From: Rhineura floridana
Taxonomy: Eukaryota > Chordata > Lepidosauria > Squamata > Rhineuridae
DNA length: 64,000 nucleotides
Assembly (NCBI RefSeq): GCF_030035675.1
Contig: NC_084482.1
Coordinates: 218,325,943 to 218,389,942, forward strand
Direction: 5' to 3'
Shown: positions 31,966 through 44,777 of the stretch, piece after piece
How positions within the stretch are numbered: the stretch's first letter is position 1
Layout: the number at the start of each line of letters is the position of its first letter
Position numbers and translations under genes: made by a program
The notes under the pieces: model-generated
Seen by the model: only the letters and a program-made list of their open reading frames with translations
Told to the model about the DNA's origin: nothing
The model's database searches: none

Positions 31966-33204
31966 ACGAAGCTCACAAAAATACAGCCAATTTTCAATAA
32001 TATCATCCCTGGCCACTCTTCCCAATTCCTCAAGTAAATGACTTCCTGATCATTAATTTATAATGAAATAAAACTGGCCTCTTCTCTAAAGTGAGCAGCT
32101 GGGGTGCAAAGCAGGAGGCTGACACCGCTCTTGCCTACCTTGCAGGGCTGCAGTTTGGACGACTCAGATGAAGTTATTTGCTGACCACACATGTTTATTC
32201 AGACCTTCCACCAAGGGCCCCAGAGTGGGAAATGTAGGTTGATCTCCCCCTCCCCAACCTTCAGCATCAGCAACGATGTTGTAAGGTCAGGAAGGCAAGG
32301 AGATGATTGTCCGAGAGAGAGAGAGAGAGAAAATCTACAATGGGGGGAGGTTTGAGGAGATCCCAAGAAGAGGCAAAGTGCATTTGCGGGAGAGGGTAAG
32401 CACTAAGCTGGGGGTTTGCCTGGATGGTCTTACACGGCCTTTCCAACTCTGATTCTGCAAATAGCGTGTTTCCTCCCAGGAACCACAGCAGTGCAGAAAT
32501 GGGCTCACAGAAACACACTGTGGACAGTATGAACAATAAAACAGCCCCCGTTTGTACGTGGGGAAAATATTGCTTACTTATTCGCTTGCTTACTCTTTTT
32601 TTTTTGGTCTGCTTTCTTGTCCAAGGCGTTTGGGGAGGGGGACACCTGCTCCTGCTCCCTTTTGTCCTACACAGCAGCCCAGTGAGGTAGGCCGGCTTTC
32701 TTAGCCCCGACACTCGGGTGTCTCCTTTGCACCAGGGCGTCTCTTCCCACCCCCACGGCGACTCCCCCTCCCATGAATTCCCTGGGGGAGATGTGGGGGA
32801 AGGATCTCCCCCTTTTCCCACCCCAAAGGAAAACTCCTGACCCTCTCCCCACCCCTACTGCTGCACCTCTTTCTTTGTCTTGCGTCCTCGCCACGATTCA
32901 GCCTTCCTCCTCCTCCTCCTCGGAAATTAATCAGCCTCTTTGCTTCCTTGCTTCACTATTGTCTCCCTCCCTCCCATTTTCATTACAACTTCCTGCCTCT
33001 CTAGGAAACAGAGCTCAGTTCCTTTCACCGCTGGAGGACTGAATGCCAGATGCGCTCTAGGCAAACGTCTTGCAGGCTTTGCCCCTTGCACAAACCCAGG
33101 GCGCGGGCGGGGAGGTTACTACTACGCCGTGTCACCAAAGCGCTTTTTGCAAACAGCATTTCAATGGTTTCTCCCCTGCATGCATTCTTTGACGTGATCA
33201 TAGC
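31966..33204. other. GC-rich stretch with a possible dead zinc finger
   Basis: No clear gene. 32.65-33.1 kb is GC-rich and could be the promoter side of the KRAB gene. At 33125-33215 the minus strand reads SHLTAMITSKNACRGETIEM, a faint relic of a finger and linker, too decayed to be sure. Confidence 0.35.
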
Positions 33205-33300
33205 AGTGAGATGTGACTTAAGACTTTCCTCTTTCAACAAGCCTTTTGAGACCTATCCCAGTCTGCATCTGTGTCAGAATTGTTTAATTAATAGGTTACA
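33205..33300 (+). mobile_element. L2 fragment
   Basis: End of the L2 ORF and start of its 3' UTR: ctttcctctttcaacaagcc, then cccagtctgcatctgtgtca, as at 21.2 kb and, reversed, 23.6 kb. 33301-33589 holds no recognised feature. Confidence 0.6.
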
Positions 33301-33839
33301 ATTATACAGTATTCCAATAGGTAAGGTCTCCTTAACAGGAATAAAGGTTCTTGGAGGCTTGACTTCTGTAACTCTGATTATATTTATTGACAGACTTGGC
33401 TTACAACAAAACTAAGCTCTGCTTCTACAAACTGAGGAAAAGAGAGGGGGAAAGGCGGGAAACCCTAGTTGCTTTCACTTCTCATACTATTCAATGGGAG
33501 TTACATAAAAAGAAACCCCTGCAGGCTTCTCTCTGTGTTACACCCAAACCATTCCCCTTAAAGGGACCACAGACAGTTTCCACATACAGTGAAGCTTCTG
33601 GATATAAAATAAAGACAACTAAATCCAAGTGCTTTGGAATTAATATATTTAAGAGGAAAATAGAAAAACAGCTAAGAGGTACTGGTTTACAATGGGAAAA
33701 GGAACCAATCAGATATTTAGGTATTTGGCTACATCCTAACATTCAAACAATTAAGGAGCGCAACTCTCAAAGACTGACTAGGCAGACAAGAGGATTTTTT
33801 AAAAATGGGAAACATTGCAACTGTTGTGTTTAGTAAACC

Positions 33840-34874
33840 CAGAGCTTGGAAGATTACTTTTAAAAAGGAATAAATTACAATTACTGTTACATGGCCCCAA
33901 AAGGGAATAAATTACCATTACAATTAACAATTATTCTGAAAGGAATTGATTACTTTATTGTTACTCAAAGGTAATCGCTACAATTACAGTGAAATTACTT
34001 AAAAAAAACCTCGAGTGCCTATAAGGTGCTGGCCTTGGCTGCTGCACACCCTAAGTAGCCTAAAACGACATTAAAACTAAACACACATGCACAGAGGTAG
34101 AAGGATAATCCATAAAATAGCAACGGTGGTCTCTCTGCTGCTAAGGGAGGTGGGGAGGAAGGCAGAGGCTACTCAGATCTCTGTGCTTCACACCAAGTGC
34201 ACCCCCCACATACACACACTCTCAGCCAGCCAGCATCATCTCTCTCACTCAACCACCTCCCGGACCCTGCCCTGCCACCATCTAAGGGACACCCACCCAA
34301 GCAAACATTTTCCCCTGAGGTGCAAAAAACTTAAAACACTGCAGCAATGCAGCAAAGTAGCCAGGGAGGGCGGCAGAGGCCACTTCATGTGCTAAGTGCA
34401 AACACAGTGTTCACACATGCACACTCACTCATCCTCATCTCTCACCTCCACCGTTCTTCATCTCCATTCCGCTGCTGCCTCCTTCTCCTTCTTCATCCAC
34501 ATCCTTGCCCTCCAGCTCCTTTCTCCCTCCACCACTGTCCATTTTTTAAACAATTGTTTTCTCCACTCCACCTGTCTTGCTCTCCACCTCCTCCCTTGTT
34601 GCCTCCTAAACACCCACAGAGCGCAAGGGAAGAGCGACGCTGTGCAAAAGCCCAGTTTGAAGAACATTATTTTCATCCATGAATCATAGGAGCAGAAGAC
34701 TTCCCCTGCTTCCCCCCCCAAGGAATGCCCCAAGGTAATGCTGCAAACATTACAATTACTCCTGAAAAGTAATAAAATTACAATCAAAATATAAAGAAAT
34801 TACCCACTCGTAGCTCAAAAAAGGAATAAATTACAAGTAATTCATTTTTTGTAACTAATTGCTTCCAAACTCTG
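33840..34874. mobile_element. hAT deletion derivative (non-autonomous)
   Basis: A 1,035-bp element with ends cagagcttggaagattactt and, reversed, cagagtttggaagcaattag. Its outer 250 bp on each side match the 8.9 kb hAT at 36.6-45.5 kb (ggtgctggccttggctgctg, and the right-end region before 45.3 kb), while the transposase part is missing. The 8-bp flanks do not match clearly, so it may have lost its target duplication. Confidence 0.75.
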
Positions 34875-35740
34875 GAGAAAACAGCAGCCATGTCCACGAT
34901 GATCTTGCCTGAGATTTTTCTTGTTTAGTGACACACAAGCTCACGCAATTTCAGAAAAGAATACTGAAATTTATTTGGCCACAGGAGCCAAGTAGGATGG
35001 CGATTGAGAATTTGAATTAAAGAAACTAGTAATGGAGGACTGGGAATACCTAATATAACTAGGTATTATCAAGCAGTCAAATTGTCTTTGATTTCAGAAT
35101 GGTTTGAAGATAGAGATAATATGGTATTAAAAGCTGAGCCAGAACTGTATGGTAAAAACGATAGGCAATATTACGGTTTAAGCCAAAAACAATGTCAGCA
35201 AACAACATTTCCTCAAATCTACAAACACAATATTTAAAGTATGGCTCAACCGTGTACAAACGTTGCCTCGTGGTTTCTCCCCTTTGCCCTCAATTTTGAG
35301 AAATGAATTCGTAAATAATCAAGTATGGCAAACCATTTATTATTATGTATGGGGAAAATTGCTTAATTGTAGCAATTGGTTTAAACAAGGATCCATCATT
35401 TGTTATGAAAATGTGGTTGCAATTTTGAATGAGTCCTCCATTTTTTCAGTTTTCCCAATTAAGACACATAGCAGAGCAGATCAAGATAAAATACGGAGTT
35501 CCACATTCATTTACCGTCTTTGAAATTTTCTTACTTCAGCCAGAGGAAAATACAGCTGTTGCTAAAATATATCAGTTTTTCCCCTTACTGAAAATACAAC
35601 AATTACACCCAACATACAAAAGGAAATCGAGTCCAGATCTAGAGAAATTTAATTTATCCATATCAGAAGAAGAATGGACTTGGCTATTTAAGTACATCCC
35701 AATCATGTTATCAAGTACCAATCTGAAAGAAAACTTCTTT

Positions 35741-36210
35741 AGGATGCAGACAAACTGGAACAGGTTCAGAGGGGGGCAACAAGGATGATCAGGGGACTGG
35801 AAACAAAGCCCTATGAAGAGAGTCTGAAAGAACTGGGCATGTTTAGCCTGGAGAAGACGGAGGGGAGATATGATAGCTCTCTTCAAGTACATGAAAGGCT
35901 GCCACACAGTGGAGGGCAGGGATCTCTTCTCAGTCATCCCAGAGTGCAGAACACGGTATAATGGGCTCAAGTTGCAGGAAGGCAGATTTCAATTGGACAT
36001 CAGAAAAAAACTTCCTAACTGTTAGAGCCAGACGGCAATGGAACCAATTACCTAGAGAGGTAGTGGGCTCTCCAACACTGGAGGCATTCAAGAGGCAGCT
36101 GGACAGCCATCTGTCGGGAATGCTTTGATTTGGATTCCTGCATTGAGCAGGGGATTGGACTTGTTGGCCTTATAGGCCCCTTCCAACTCTACCATTCTAT
36201 GATTCTATAA
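35741..36210 (+). mobile_element. CR1 LINE 3' end
   Basis: Starts at gatgcagacaaactggaaca, keeps the CR1 C-terminal coding relic and ends with ttccaactctaccattctat and the tail gattctat. Inserted in the L1-like LINE. Confidence 0.85.
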
Positions 36211-37985
36211 AAATGTTCAATCACAATTTGTCCTTTTAGAGATGTAGAAGAAGTAAGGCAAACTTAGTACATGTTTTCTGGAGTTGTGCCAAAATAAAAT
36301 ACTTTTGGAAAAGAACTTTAGATTTAATACAGGAAATGACAAGCCAACAATATCAAGAAATCTCTGAGCAATTCTGTGGATATTCTGTGGGGGAGTTACA
36401 AAAGTGGATGCCCAATTCTAGCAACTTTGCTTAGAGAGGCAAAAATATTATCACTAAAAAAGGGAAAATGGTAAACCCCCAGCATGGACAGGAGGCTGAA
36501 AATAATCAAAGTTTTTAAAAAATTATTTCATTTTTTTCATACTCGCCCCTGTTGGCTGTGTGTAATTGTGTGCTTAATTTAGTTTAAAGCAGCACAACAG
36601 CAAGCAGAGTAACAGCCAGAGCTTGGAAGATTACTTTTAGAAAGTAATAAATTACAGTTACAATTACTTGGTCCAAAAAAGTAGTAATTACCGTTACAAT
36701 TACAATCGCTCTGAAAGTAACTGATTACTTTACTTTTTCTCAAAAGTAATCACTACAATTACATTTCAGTTACTTTTTTTTAAAAACTCCTACAAGGTGC
36801 TGGCCTTGGCTGCTGCACATCTAAGAAGCCTAAAACAATATTAAAAACAAACACACACACAGAGGGGGTAGTAGAATAAAAAAAATTATCCATAAGATTA
36901 ACATAATGGCATAACAGAATCTCACATCCCCCCAAGCAATGAAGATACCCCAACTCTTGAAATCAAATTTTACACTTGAAATGCTTTTATAATATGTTTC
37001 TGTTCTGTCTCAAAAGAACAAGATGCTCAAAGAGCATGTCAGACAAGGAATGTCTTTTTACAGTCATTACGTTGCCACCAGTACTGAACAGGCATTCTAC
37101 TGCGGCGCTTGAAGGCATGCCTGTGTTGTGCTGCAAAAAACACCGCAGCACACGTGGAAAGCCATGGAGTGATGACACTTCCCTGCTGGGAGACCTCAGG
37201 TACCTCACCAGTTCCTCCTCAGCAGTGTCCACTGCTGACTTCTTGCCCTGGGGCAGAAAGTTAAAGAAGTCATCTTCTAAGTCATCTCCTTCCTGGTCTT
37301 TATCTGAAGACTGATCACTGTCCTCATTAAGTACACCCATCTTTATTTCAGCTTTCAGCAAGGCTACCATTGTGTATCTAAGAAAGAGAGAGGATATGTT
37401 AACACATATATGTTAGGAAACCATCATCTGCTCTTCATTTCCTGATGCTTGTCATATCCCCTGGTTCAGGGTCCAGCCTGAGCCTGTGGATGATGACATG
37501 GAAGGTAGGAAGGTGACCAAGTCACCACACTCATGGGGCAGCACAGCAGACCCTTAAGGATTACCTGCAGCAACCCAAGGTTGTGATGAGGAGCCCCAGG
37601 AAGAAAAGGCCCAGCCCCTGCCTACCACCTTAAGCCCTCTGATGCCTCCCTTGAGACAACATTTCCCTTGGAGTAATCCACCCAAAGGGCTTCCCTAATG
37701 TTCTTACTTGTTGGTATGGGTGGTGGCCTGACACGATTCCAGCCAATCTAGTTTGAAGTGAGGGTGTAGGCAGGCTGCCAGAAGAAGCCTCTTGTCCTCC
37801 CAGATAGCTGCAAACCGCTTTCTTAGGGCTTCGCGCACACGTCTCAGCAGCTGAAAACAGTATGTGTACCTCTCAGGTTTGTTTTCCAGTCCTTCTGCAC
37901 ACCAACACAGTCTAAAATGGCGGAGGTGCAACAGCTACGGATGAGGGAGCTCCACCACTGACGGCTTTTATGGGGTAATTTTCTA

Positions 37986-38717
37986 TATAAATGCCCCTTG
38001 TCGGAGGCTACAACATATTGGAAATACGGGGCAGCCTCCCCCCTCTTTATGCCATCTCCCTCGTACCTGACCGGGATGCAGCTTGGTGCTTTCATCTGCA
38101 CCGGGCCACCGTCGCATGGAGCCGGGCTGGAGCTGGAGCTGGGCTGGGGCCTTTCGGCGGGTCTGGTGCCGCGGTCTGTCCCTGGGAGCACCATGCTGTT
38201 GCGATGATCTTTCGATGAATGCTGAGGGCGGGGGAGCGCCCCTACAGCCACCACTATCTTACCATCTGACCTCTGTCTGCTTGCCCTTAATATCGGCAGT
38301 ATTTACATCTTAATGCCTTTGTTGTTGGCTTCTGAAGAGAACTCCCGTTAGTCCGACTTGAAGGGGTTTGTTTGCCGCGCCCCACCCTTTACCCCCACTG
38401 AATGTACTGGATGTTGGATGCTGAGATCAAGAGGCGGTGTTGTTTTTCGGTCTTGCATATGGACTATCACTCACACCTGTCTTTGTGCAAGGGTGGGAAG
38501 ACTCATATCACGAGTTTCCATCTGAAGGCGCACTTCTTGGACTATACAGATGAGAAGCCTTATTGTAATTGAGTTAGTCTCTATGTTATTGTTTAGCTTT
38601 CTTGCTTAGTGTTTGGTGTTTTTGATGTTTTATATTTTTTTTGCTTTGTACGTCGCTCAGAGTGGCTGGGTAGCCAGCCAGATGAGCGACTAAGAAATCG
38701 AATAAATAAAAATAAAA
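37986..38717 (+). mobile_element. 732-bp retroelement with L2-like tail and a KLF/Sp-like finger relic
   Basis: Bounded by ttcta duplications (37981-37985 and 38718-38722). The 3' end (agccagccagatgagcgact, then aatcgaataaataaa) resembles the L2-type tail, so an L2 machinery probably moved it. The left part is GC-rich. At about 38490-38575 one frame reads KTHITSFHLKAHFLDYTDEK then PYC, much like a KLF/Sp zinc finger ([20 protein letters not shown]), with its last His lost. It may be a decayed retrocopy of a KLF/Sp gene, or a SINE-like element that acquired that text. Confidence 0.55.
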
Positions 38718-38944
38718 TTCTAACTTGCGGTCCAGATTGCAGAGCGTTGGTAGCAAATACCCCATGAACATGCCGTTCTCCCGTTGCAGGATATCTAGGG
38801 ACTGGGCTAGTGGCTCCATAATCTCTGTGTATTCCTGTACCACTTCAATCTCAGCAGCTGTGATCCTGGACAAGGAGCAGCGGTCCATTATGGCATGCAT
38901 TTTTAGTGGCACAGTTGACAGGAGCTCATGTAGTTGCTGCAACG

Positions 38945-40780
38945 AATTTGCGGAACACTTCCAAGACAGGATTGCTTGCATCCGTCGGGACTTAGACTCT
39001 GATGTTATTACAGATGATTCCATTGGAGTGTCCAGAGCGCGGTCTTGTCCTCCATTGTTGGATGAATTTCAGTTGGTGCAGCTTGAGGAAGTGGACAAGG
39101 TGCTTGGAATGGTGCGGGCGACCACGTCTGCCCTGGATCCTTGCCCATCTTGGCTGGTGAAGTCCGGCAGGGCTGTAACCACCGGCTGGGCCAAAGAGGT
39201 GATAAATGCCTCCTTGAGAGAGGGAGTAGTCCCTGGTAGTCTCAAGGAGGCAGTAGTGAGACCTCTGTTAAAGAAACCTTCTTTGGACCCAGATGTTTTG
39301 AACAACTACAGGCCGGTGGCGAATGTCCCTTTTTTGGGCAAGGTCTTGGAACGGGTGGTCACCGGACAGCTCCAGGCGCTTTTGGATGAAACCGATTATC
39401 TGGATCCGTTTCAATCCGGTTTTAGGCCCGGTTTTGGCACCGAAACAGCCTTGGTCGCCCTGTATGATGACCTTTGTCGGGAGAGGGACAGGGGGAGTGT
39501 GACTCTGTTGATTCTCCTTGATCTCTCAGCGGCGTTTGATACCATCGACCATGGTATCCTTCTGGGGAGGCTCGCGGAGTTGGGAGTTGGGGGCACTGCT
39601 TGGCAGTGGCTCCTCTCCTACTTAGCGGATCGTTGCCAGAAGGTAGTGCTTGGGGAACATTGCTTGACACCCTGGACTCTCCATTGTGGACTCCCTCAGG
39701 GGTCGGTCTTGTCCCCCATGCTTTTTAACATCTACATGCAGCCTCTGGGTGCGGTCATCAGGAGTTTTGGAGTGCGTTGCCATCAGTACGCTGATGACAC
39801 GCAACTCTACTTCTCCTTTTCACCTTCTTCAGGTGAGGCTGTTGATGTGCTGAACCGTTGCCTGACCGTGATAATGGACTGGATGAGAGCTAATAAACTG
39901 AAACTCAATCCAGACAAGACTGAGACACTGTTGGTGAGCTCTTTACCTGCCCAGATGGTGGATGTTCAGCCTGTTCTAGATGGGGTTACACTCCCCTTGA
40001 AGGAACAGGTTCGTAGTTTGGGGGTCCTTTTTGACCCTTCCTTGTCGCTTGAGGCTCAAGTGGCCTCGGTGGCGCGGAATGCGTTTTACCATCTTCGCTT
40101 AGTAGCCCAACTACGCCCCTATCTGGACAGCGACGATCTCGCCTCTGTTGTTCACACTCTGGTAACTTCTAGATTGGACTACTGTAATGCGCTCTACGTA
40201 GGGCTGCCCTTGAAGACCGTTCGGAAACTTCAGCAAGTGCAAAACGCAGCAGCCAGGTTGTTGACGGGGACCCATTGGTCCGCGCATATAACACCTGTCC
40301 TGGCCCGCTTGCACTGGCTACCTATTTGTTTCCGAGCCAGATTCAAGGTGCTGGTTTTGACCTATAAAGCCTTACACGGTGTGGGACCGCAATATCTGAT
40401 GGAACGCCTCTCCCACTATGAACCTACCCGTTCACTTCGTTCAGTATCTAAGGCCCTCCTCCGGGTACCAACCCATCAGGATGCCCGGAGGATTGTTATT
40501 AGATCCAGGGCCTTTTCTGTGGTGGCCCTCGAACTATGGAACAGCGTACCTGAGGAGATACGCCTGGCGCCTACGGTACTTTCTTTTAGGCGCCAGGTTA
40601 AGACCTGGTTATACTCCCAGGCATTTTAACGTTCATGTTTTATATTCAATGTTTTTTACTCTACCTTGTTGTGACCTTGTATGTTTTATTGTAACTTTGT
40701 ATTTTAACTCTGCTGTTCACCGCCCAGAGAGCTATTCGCTATGGGCGGTCTATAAATAAAATAAAATAAATAAATAAATA
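38945..40780 (+). mobile_element. L2 LINE, 5'-truncated, RT frame open
   Basis: Inserted in the hAT transposase with a short duplication aacg (38941-38944 and 40781-40784). The frame is open from its left edge to the stop at 40629. It reads NNYRPVANVPFLGKVLERVV, LLDLSAAFDTIDHGILLGR, GLPQGSVLSPMLFNIYMQ, HQYADDTQLYFS, VTSRLDYCNALYVGLPL and ends WLYSQAF. The endonuclease is absent. The 3' UTR ends with a stem (ccgcccagagagctattcgc, then tatgggcgg) and AATAAATAAA. An open RT of about 560 residues implies a recent insertion. It could not move itself without an endonuclease. Confidence 0.9.
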
Positions 40781-42060
40781 AACGCATCAAAGGTGGAATT
40801 CCACCTGGTCTTATTCGGTACCTTCAGATACACACCACATTGCGCATGGATATACTCAGCAATCTGGGCTGACTGGTTCTGCTTGGACCACAACTTGCTG
40901 CACTTTCCCATCAAGGAACGAAACTGTTTCTTGAAAGGACCAAGAAGACTACTTTTGGAGGAGTCAGAAAGCATGGCCTCTATGTCTTGTGTTGCCACAA
41001 GGTTGAGGGTGTGGCTAGCACATCTCTGGTGTGGTGGTAAAACAAAATCCTCTCCTGAGTCTGCAGCTTCTTCCTCTGCCTCAGGTCCTGTGTCCAGGAT
41101 CTCACAGATAGGCACAAACTCCACCTCAGCCTCCTCCTAACTCCTGGTTATCACCATCATCGTCACTGGTGCCTGCAGCTTCCACTGGTTCTTTGGCCAT
41201 GAAAACTCTGAACGCTTTCACAAAGTTGGAGCCATTGTCTGTAGTAGTGCACATAACTTTGTTGTGGATCCTGTACTGCACATGTACATCATGCAGTGCT
41301 TTTGAAAGGACATCGTATGTATGGCGCCCCTTCAGATGCTTACAAGCCAAGGCCCCGACCTCACGTTTCAGGGTAGTTGGGTTGATCCAGTGGGCTGTTA
41401 CCCCAAAGTAACTCTTCTTGCCATTGGTCCAACAATCTACAGTGGTTGCTATATATGCCACAGCACCCATTCGGTTTGCAAGAGTTTCTCTCATGTGGCA
41501 TGCTCTCTTCTCAATTCTGTCTCTCAGAGTCTTGGCACATATGATGGTGAGATCTTTGGGGAGTCCAATGCGAACCAGATTAATGAATGATGGTTTGTCC
41601 ACAGTCTGAAGTGGTAATGTCTCTTCTACAATGAAATCAATGATTCTCCTGTCAAGATTGCTCTGGGTGACAGGCTCCCTGCCAGATCCCCACCTCTCAA
41701 GGGTTGTCTGCTGCTGCTTCAGCATTTTGGGAGGAGGGGTGTCATGCATTGGTTCAGGAAGGCCACGTCTCCTTGCCTTTATTGCTTCTTCAATTGCTCT
41801 CAGCTTCTCAGGGTGTGCCCTCTGAGGAAGAAGAACAAAGCATGAATCCAAGAAAAAATGGAAGAGGAACTTCACAATTTAAACATAAATAGACAATGGA
41901 CACTCTTTGAGGACCAGCATGACAAAGGCTTACCTCAAAATGTTTCTTCACATTGGATGAGGAGGAAACAGCTGATCTCAGATTTTTGATCCTTGGAAGG
42001 CAGTAATTGCATCGTACAACAACATTTTTCCCACTCTGGCTCACAAATGTACAAGCTTTC

Positions 42061-42426
42061 TCAAAGCCAAATCATGGTACTTGCTGTTCTGCAGATGTGG
42101 CTGTGGGCAACTGGCACTGCTTCATGCCCTCCTCCTCCTTGTGCACAGGGCCTCCTTTCTGAACCTCACTTTCTAGTTTTGCCTCCTCAGGATCAACAAG
42201 CTGTGACTCAAGTGGCCGCACTAACTGACTGCTGCTCTCAGCAGCAAAACCTGCAACAGGCGTCTCTGTAATAAACAAGAGATAATGCTCCTATATGGGT
42301 GAACTTCAGCTGTGATGTGCCCCCATCTCTTCCCCATGCTGCAAGATCCCCCAGTCAGAGTGGAAGTAAGCAGGTCGATAGCACAATTAAAAGAGATCCT
42401 ATTTGCATCATTTTTGCTCACTGAAT
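42061..42426. other. hAT 5' sequence, nothing else seen
   Basis: Continues the hAT upstream of the BED exon. No separate gene or repeat is recognised. Confidence 0.4.
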
Positions 42427-42625
42427 AACCCTGCCTGGGCCAGTCTAACCTACTATCTCACAGGGTTGTTGTGAGAACAAAATGAGACTAGGGTTCAAAT
42501 CCCCACATAGCCATGAAGCTCACTGGGTGACCTTGGGCCAGTCACTGCCTCTCAGCCTCATGAAAACCCTATTCATAGGGTCACCATAAGTTGGAATCAA
42601 CTTGAAGGCGGTACATATATTTTTT
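42427..42625 (+). mobile_element. tRNA-derived SINE with BovB-type 3' end
   Basis: Contains cacagggttgttgtgagaac, gggttcaaatccccacatag, ctgggtgaccttgggccagt, then attcatagggtcaccataag and the RTE-type end ggaatcaacttgaaggcggt. Inserted in the hAT element. Confidence 0.8.
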
Positions 42626-43149
42626 ATTTTAAATATGATGATTATGATAATAAATATGCAGCATTTCAAATTAATTCTGTATGAGAAGCATTCCATGCCA
42701 AGCTTGGAAAACCAAGGATGAGGTATAAAATGTAGACAAAAATACTTTTGACAAAATGCCGTTTATCTTTTATATCTATATCTATAATTAGCAATACAGC
42801 TGAATGATGTATGTAAAGTATTTTTTCTTTCCCTTTTCTTTTTTATTAATATTTTAGTACTACTGCTAAAGTTCTGATGAAAGGATAAGGCATTCATTAG
42901 CCAAATTCAAATGATTAGAACACATCACATAAATTCCACTGAAGTTGGAGTTTTTGCCATAGAAAATGAAAAAAACATATAACCTATGATAGCCCAATAG
43001 ACAATCAGAACTAATATAAAACCCTATTGCTTCTCATTTGCAAATCTTGCAAGATCTAAGGTAACTCTAGATCATGTGAGTTCAGGTGATGCATGTTATG
43101 TACATTTGTATAGATATTAGCAGAGATTGTCAACAGTCTATGATGCTTG
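42626..43149. other. AT-rich sequence, no feature seen
   Basis: Non-coding interior of the hAT element. No family text is recognised. Confidence 0.4.
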
Positions 43150-43345
43150 TGTGTGCCAATGTGTGTGTTTGTGGCAGGCTTTTACCCTGCACTGAGATCA
43201 CTGAGACTTAAGACTTAGTAAAATAAGAAAAGCTATTTCATTTATAGAAATACATCGTAGATAGGAAAGGCATACCTAGTTCTAAGTAACTAACTTGGAG
43301 GCGCAACACCCAGGTTTGGGAGTTGCCCTCACTGCCCCTTCTTCA
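43150..43345 (-). mobile_element. LTR fragment, recurrent family
   Basis: Shares ggcttttaccctgcactgag, aagacttagtaaaataagaa and tagttctaagtaac with the copies at 4.2, 45.5 and 56.7 kb. Lies inside hAT. Confidence 0.65.
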
Positions 43346-43451
43346 TGTGTACTGGAGAGTGACAGAATAGGGCTAGAAGCAAATAGAAAGCAAAAATGGA
43401 AAGTAGGGTAACATCTAAGAAATACTCCCCTTTACATCTCTCCTTTCTTTC

Positions 43452-43522
43452 TGTATATATATATATTTATTTATATTTATATATATCCCGCCCTTCCTCG
43501 CAGTAGGAGCCCAGGGTGGCAC
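43452..43522 (-). mobile_element. L2 3' tail fragment
   Basis: Reversed tail, tatatcccgcccttcctcgc then agtaggagcccagggtggc, after an AT-repeat stretch. The remaining hAT interior, 43523-44526, has no recognised feature; a 63-codon minus-strand frame at 43547-43738 is unassigned. Confidence 0.65.
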
Positions 43523-44526
43523 TGACAGTGGTTGACCTTCACTTCCTCAAAAGCAGTAATGATGAAACCCCTCAACATTGCCTATTGCAGCCTGTGCAGC
43601 TTTGGCACTGTTCATCTTATTGAAGCTTACTTGCGCTTCTGCTTTTTGCACCTGCACATTCTTTTCTAGGCAGCAATTGTGTTGCAGCGACTGCACCACA
43701 CAGCCTGAGACTTCTCTCCTCCTTGCTTTGGTCACCACATAGTAATATCATCAAGAAAGGGCTTCCACATAAATACACAAGCCTGGGCTGTGATGAGAAC
43801 AGATTAATCTCAACTCTGAAATTCACTGTATGCGAACTGAACAGTACTTGTCTTCCTGGTCAAATGATTTTTTTTTAAAAAAAAACACCAACTCTAGGGC
43901 TACAAGCTTTAATTTTCAGCAGATTAATTAACTAAAAGGAGAGTTGATTAATCAGTGGGGCCTATTTTTATTGGTAAGAATGAGTTTTAATATGAGACAC
44001 TTGTTCATTGTTTTTAGAGTAATTTTGTGTGTTACTGTACTGGGGAATGCATGAAACAATAACAAAGATCAGCCTTGATTTTTTTTAACTGTGTGCCCTA
44101 GAGCTTCTGTATTGAATTCTTCATTGTCTTGCACTCCTTTTAGTTATTATATTCTGGAAATTCTCATAGATTTGAAGTCTTGGTGATAAGCAAATCAATT
44201 GAAATGTAATTGATCAGTTTATTGAAAGGGAGAGGATTAATCAGTTAAACATTTTAATTTTACATTGCCCAGATATTCAGCTGCAATAAATGGATTTTTT
44301 TCAACAAGAGGTGATCTTCACAGGTACCCCGCCTGGGGATGCTGTTGGAGAGAATGGGGTTTACAGGAGTTGTCTCTCCCTGGGACTGGGAATCTCTCTC
44401 TTTCTCACAGAACATGAGTTTGAGAGCTGGGGGACTGAGAGGAGGAGCTGCAAGGACCCTACTTCTCACCTCATCTCTGCCAAGAACAAAAAAATCAGCC
44501 TTAAGTCATTTATTATACGCCTAATG

Positions 44527-44567
44527 ATTTTTTATTTTTATTATTATTATTATTATTATTATTACTG
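44527..44567. repeat. (ATT)n microsatellite
   Basis: About nine uninterrupted TAT/ATT units. Confidence 0.9.
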
Positions 44568-44777
44568 ACAGTTTTTGTCCCACATACAATTCAGTCTTGT
44601 GATTAAACAGGACAAAAATACAAATAAAAAGAAAGATGGAGTTCAAATAAATATACAATAAAAAGCTAGCTGGCATTTTAAAAGACAGGAGTGCTCTGTC
44701 TGGATAAATACAGCACACAGGTATGCATGGGAACAAGGGGGAGAGTTCAAAAAGGGGGGGAAGGAAGAGAAGTAGGC

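Larger units (their letters stand above)
33590..36616 (+). mobile_element. L1-like LINE ORF2 C-terminal part, twice interrupted
   Basis: Coding text resembles the end of L1/Tx1-type ORF2: KTTKSKCFGINIFKRKIEKQ and IRYLGIWLHPNIQ (33.6-33.75 kb), GGLGIPNITRYYQAVKLSL (35.0 kb), and VHVFWSCAKIKYFWKRTLD (36.3 kb). The last matches the Trp/Cys-rich end of L1 ORF2. A hAT derivative (33840-34874) and a CR1 tail (35741-36210) lie within it. Many stops and shifts show age. Endonuclease and RT core are not present. Confidence 0.75.
36987..42060 (-). pseudogene. hAT transposase, multi-exon, interrupted
   Basis: A BED-type zinc finger exon (about 42060-41933) has VVVRCNYC and SSSNVKKHFE, ending at donor gtaagc. 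The next exon (acceptor ttcctcag at about 41821) reads RAHPEKLRAIEEAIKARRRG, then TVDCWTNGKKSYFGVTAHWI and CTTTDNGSNFVKAF, carrying catalytic-core Asp residues. A one-base shift near 41125 precedes CASHTLNLVAT and NKTRWNSTFDA. L2 splits it; after it comes LQQLHELLSTVPLKM. A further exon has LLLAACLHPHFKLDWL and donor gtaaga. The last exon (37381-36987) has SSAAVECLFSTGGNVM, the hATC dimerisation region. The enzyme would cut and paste the transposon. Few breaks besides insertions are seen, so it is not very old. Confidence 0.85.

Noticed and set aside
33840-34874. Full target duplication for the 1.0 kb hAT derivative
   Set aside because: Flanking 8-mers agtaaacc and gagaaaac do not match, so I do not claim one.
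38725-40629. A single 634-codon host gene
   Set aside because: The first 70 codons are antisense hAT transposase; the rest is L2 RT. The fusion is created by the insertion.
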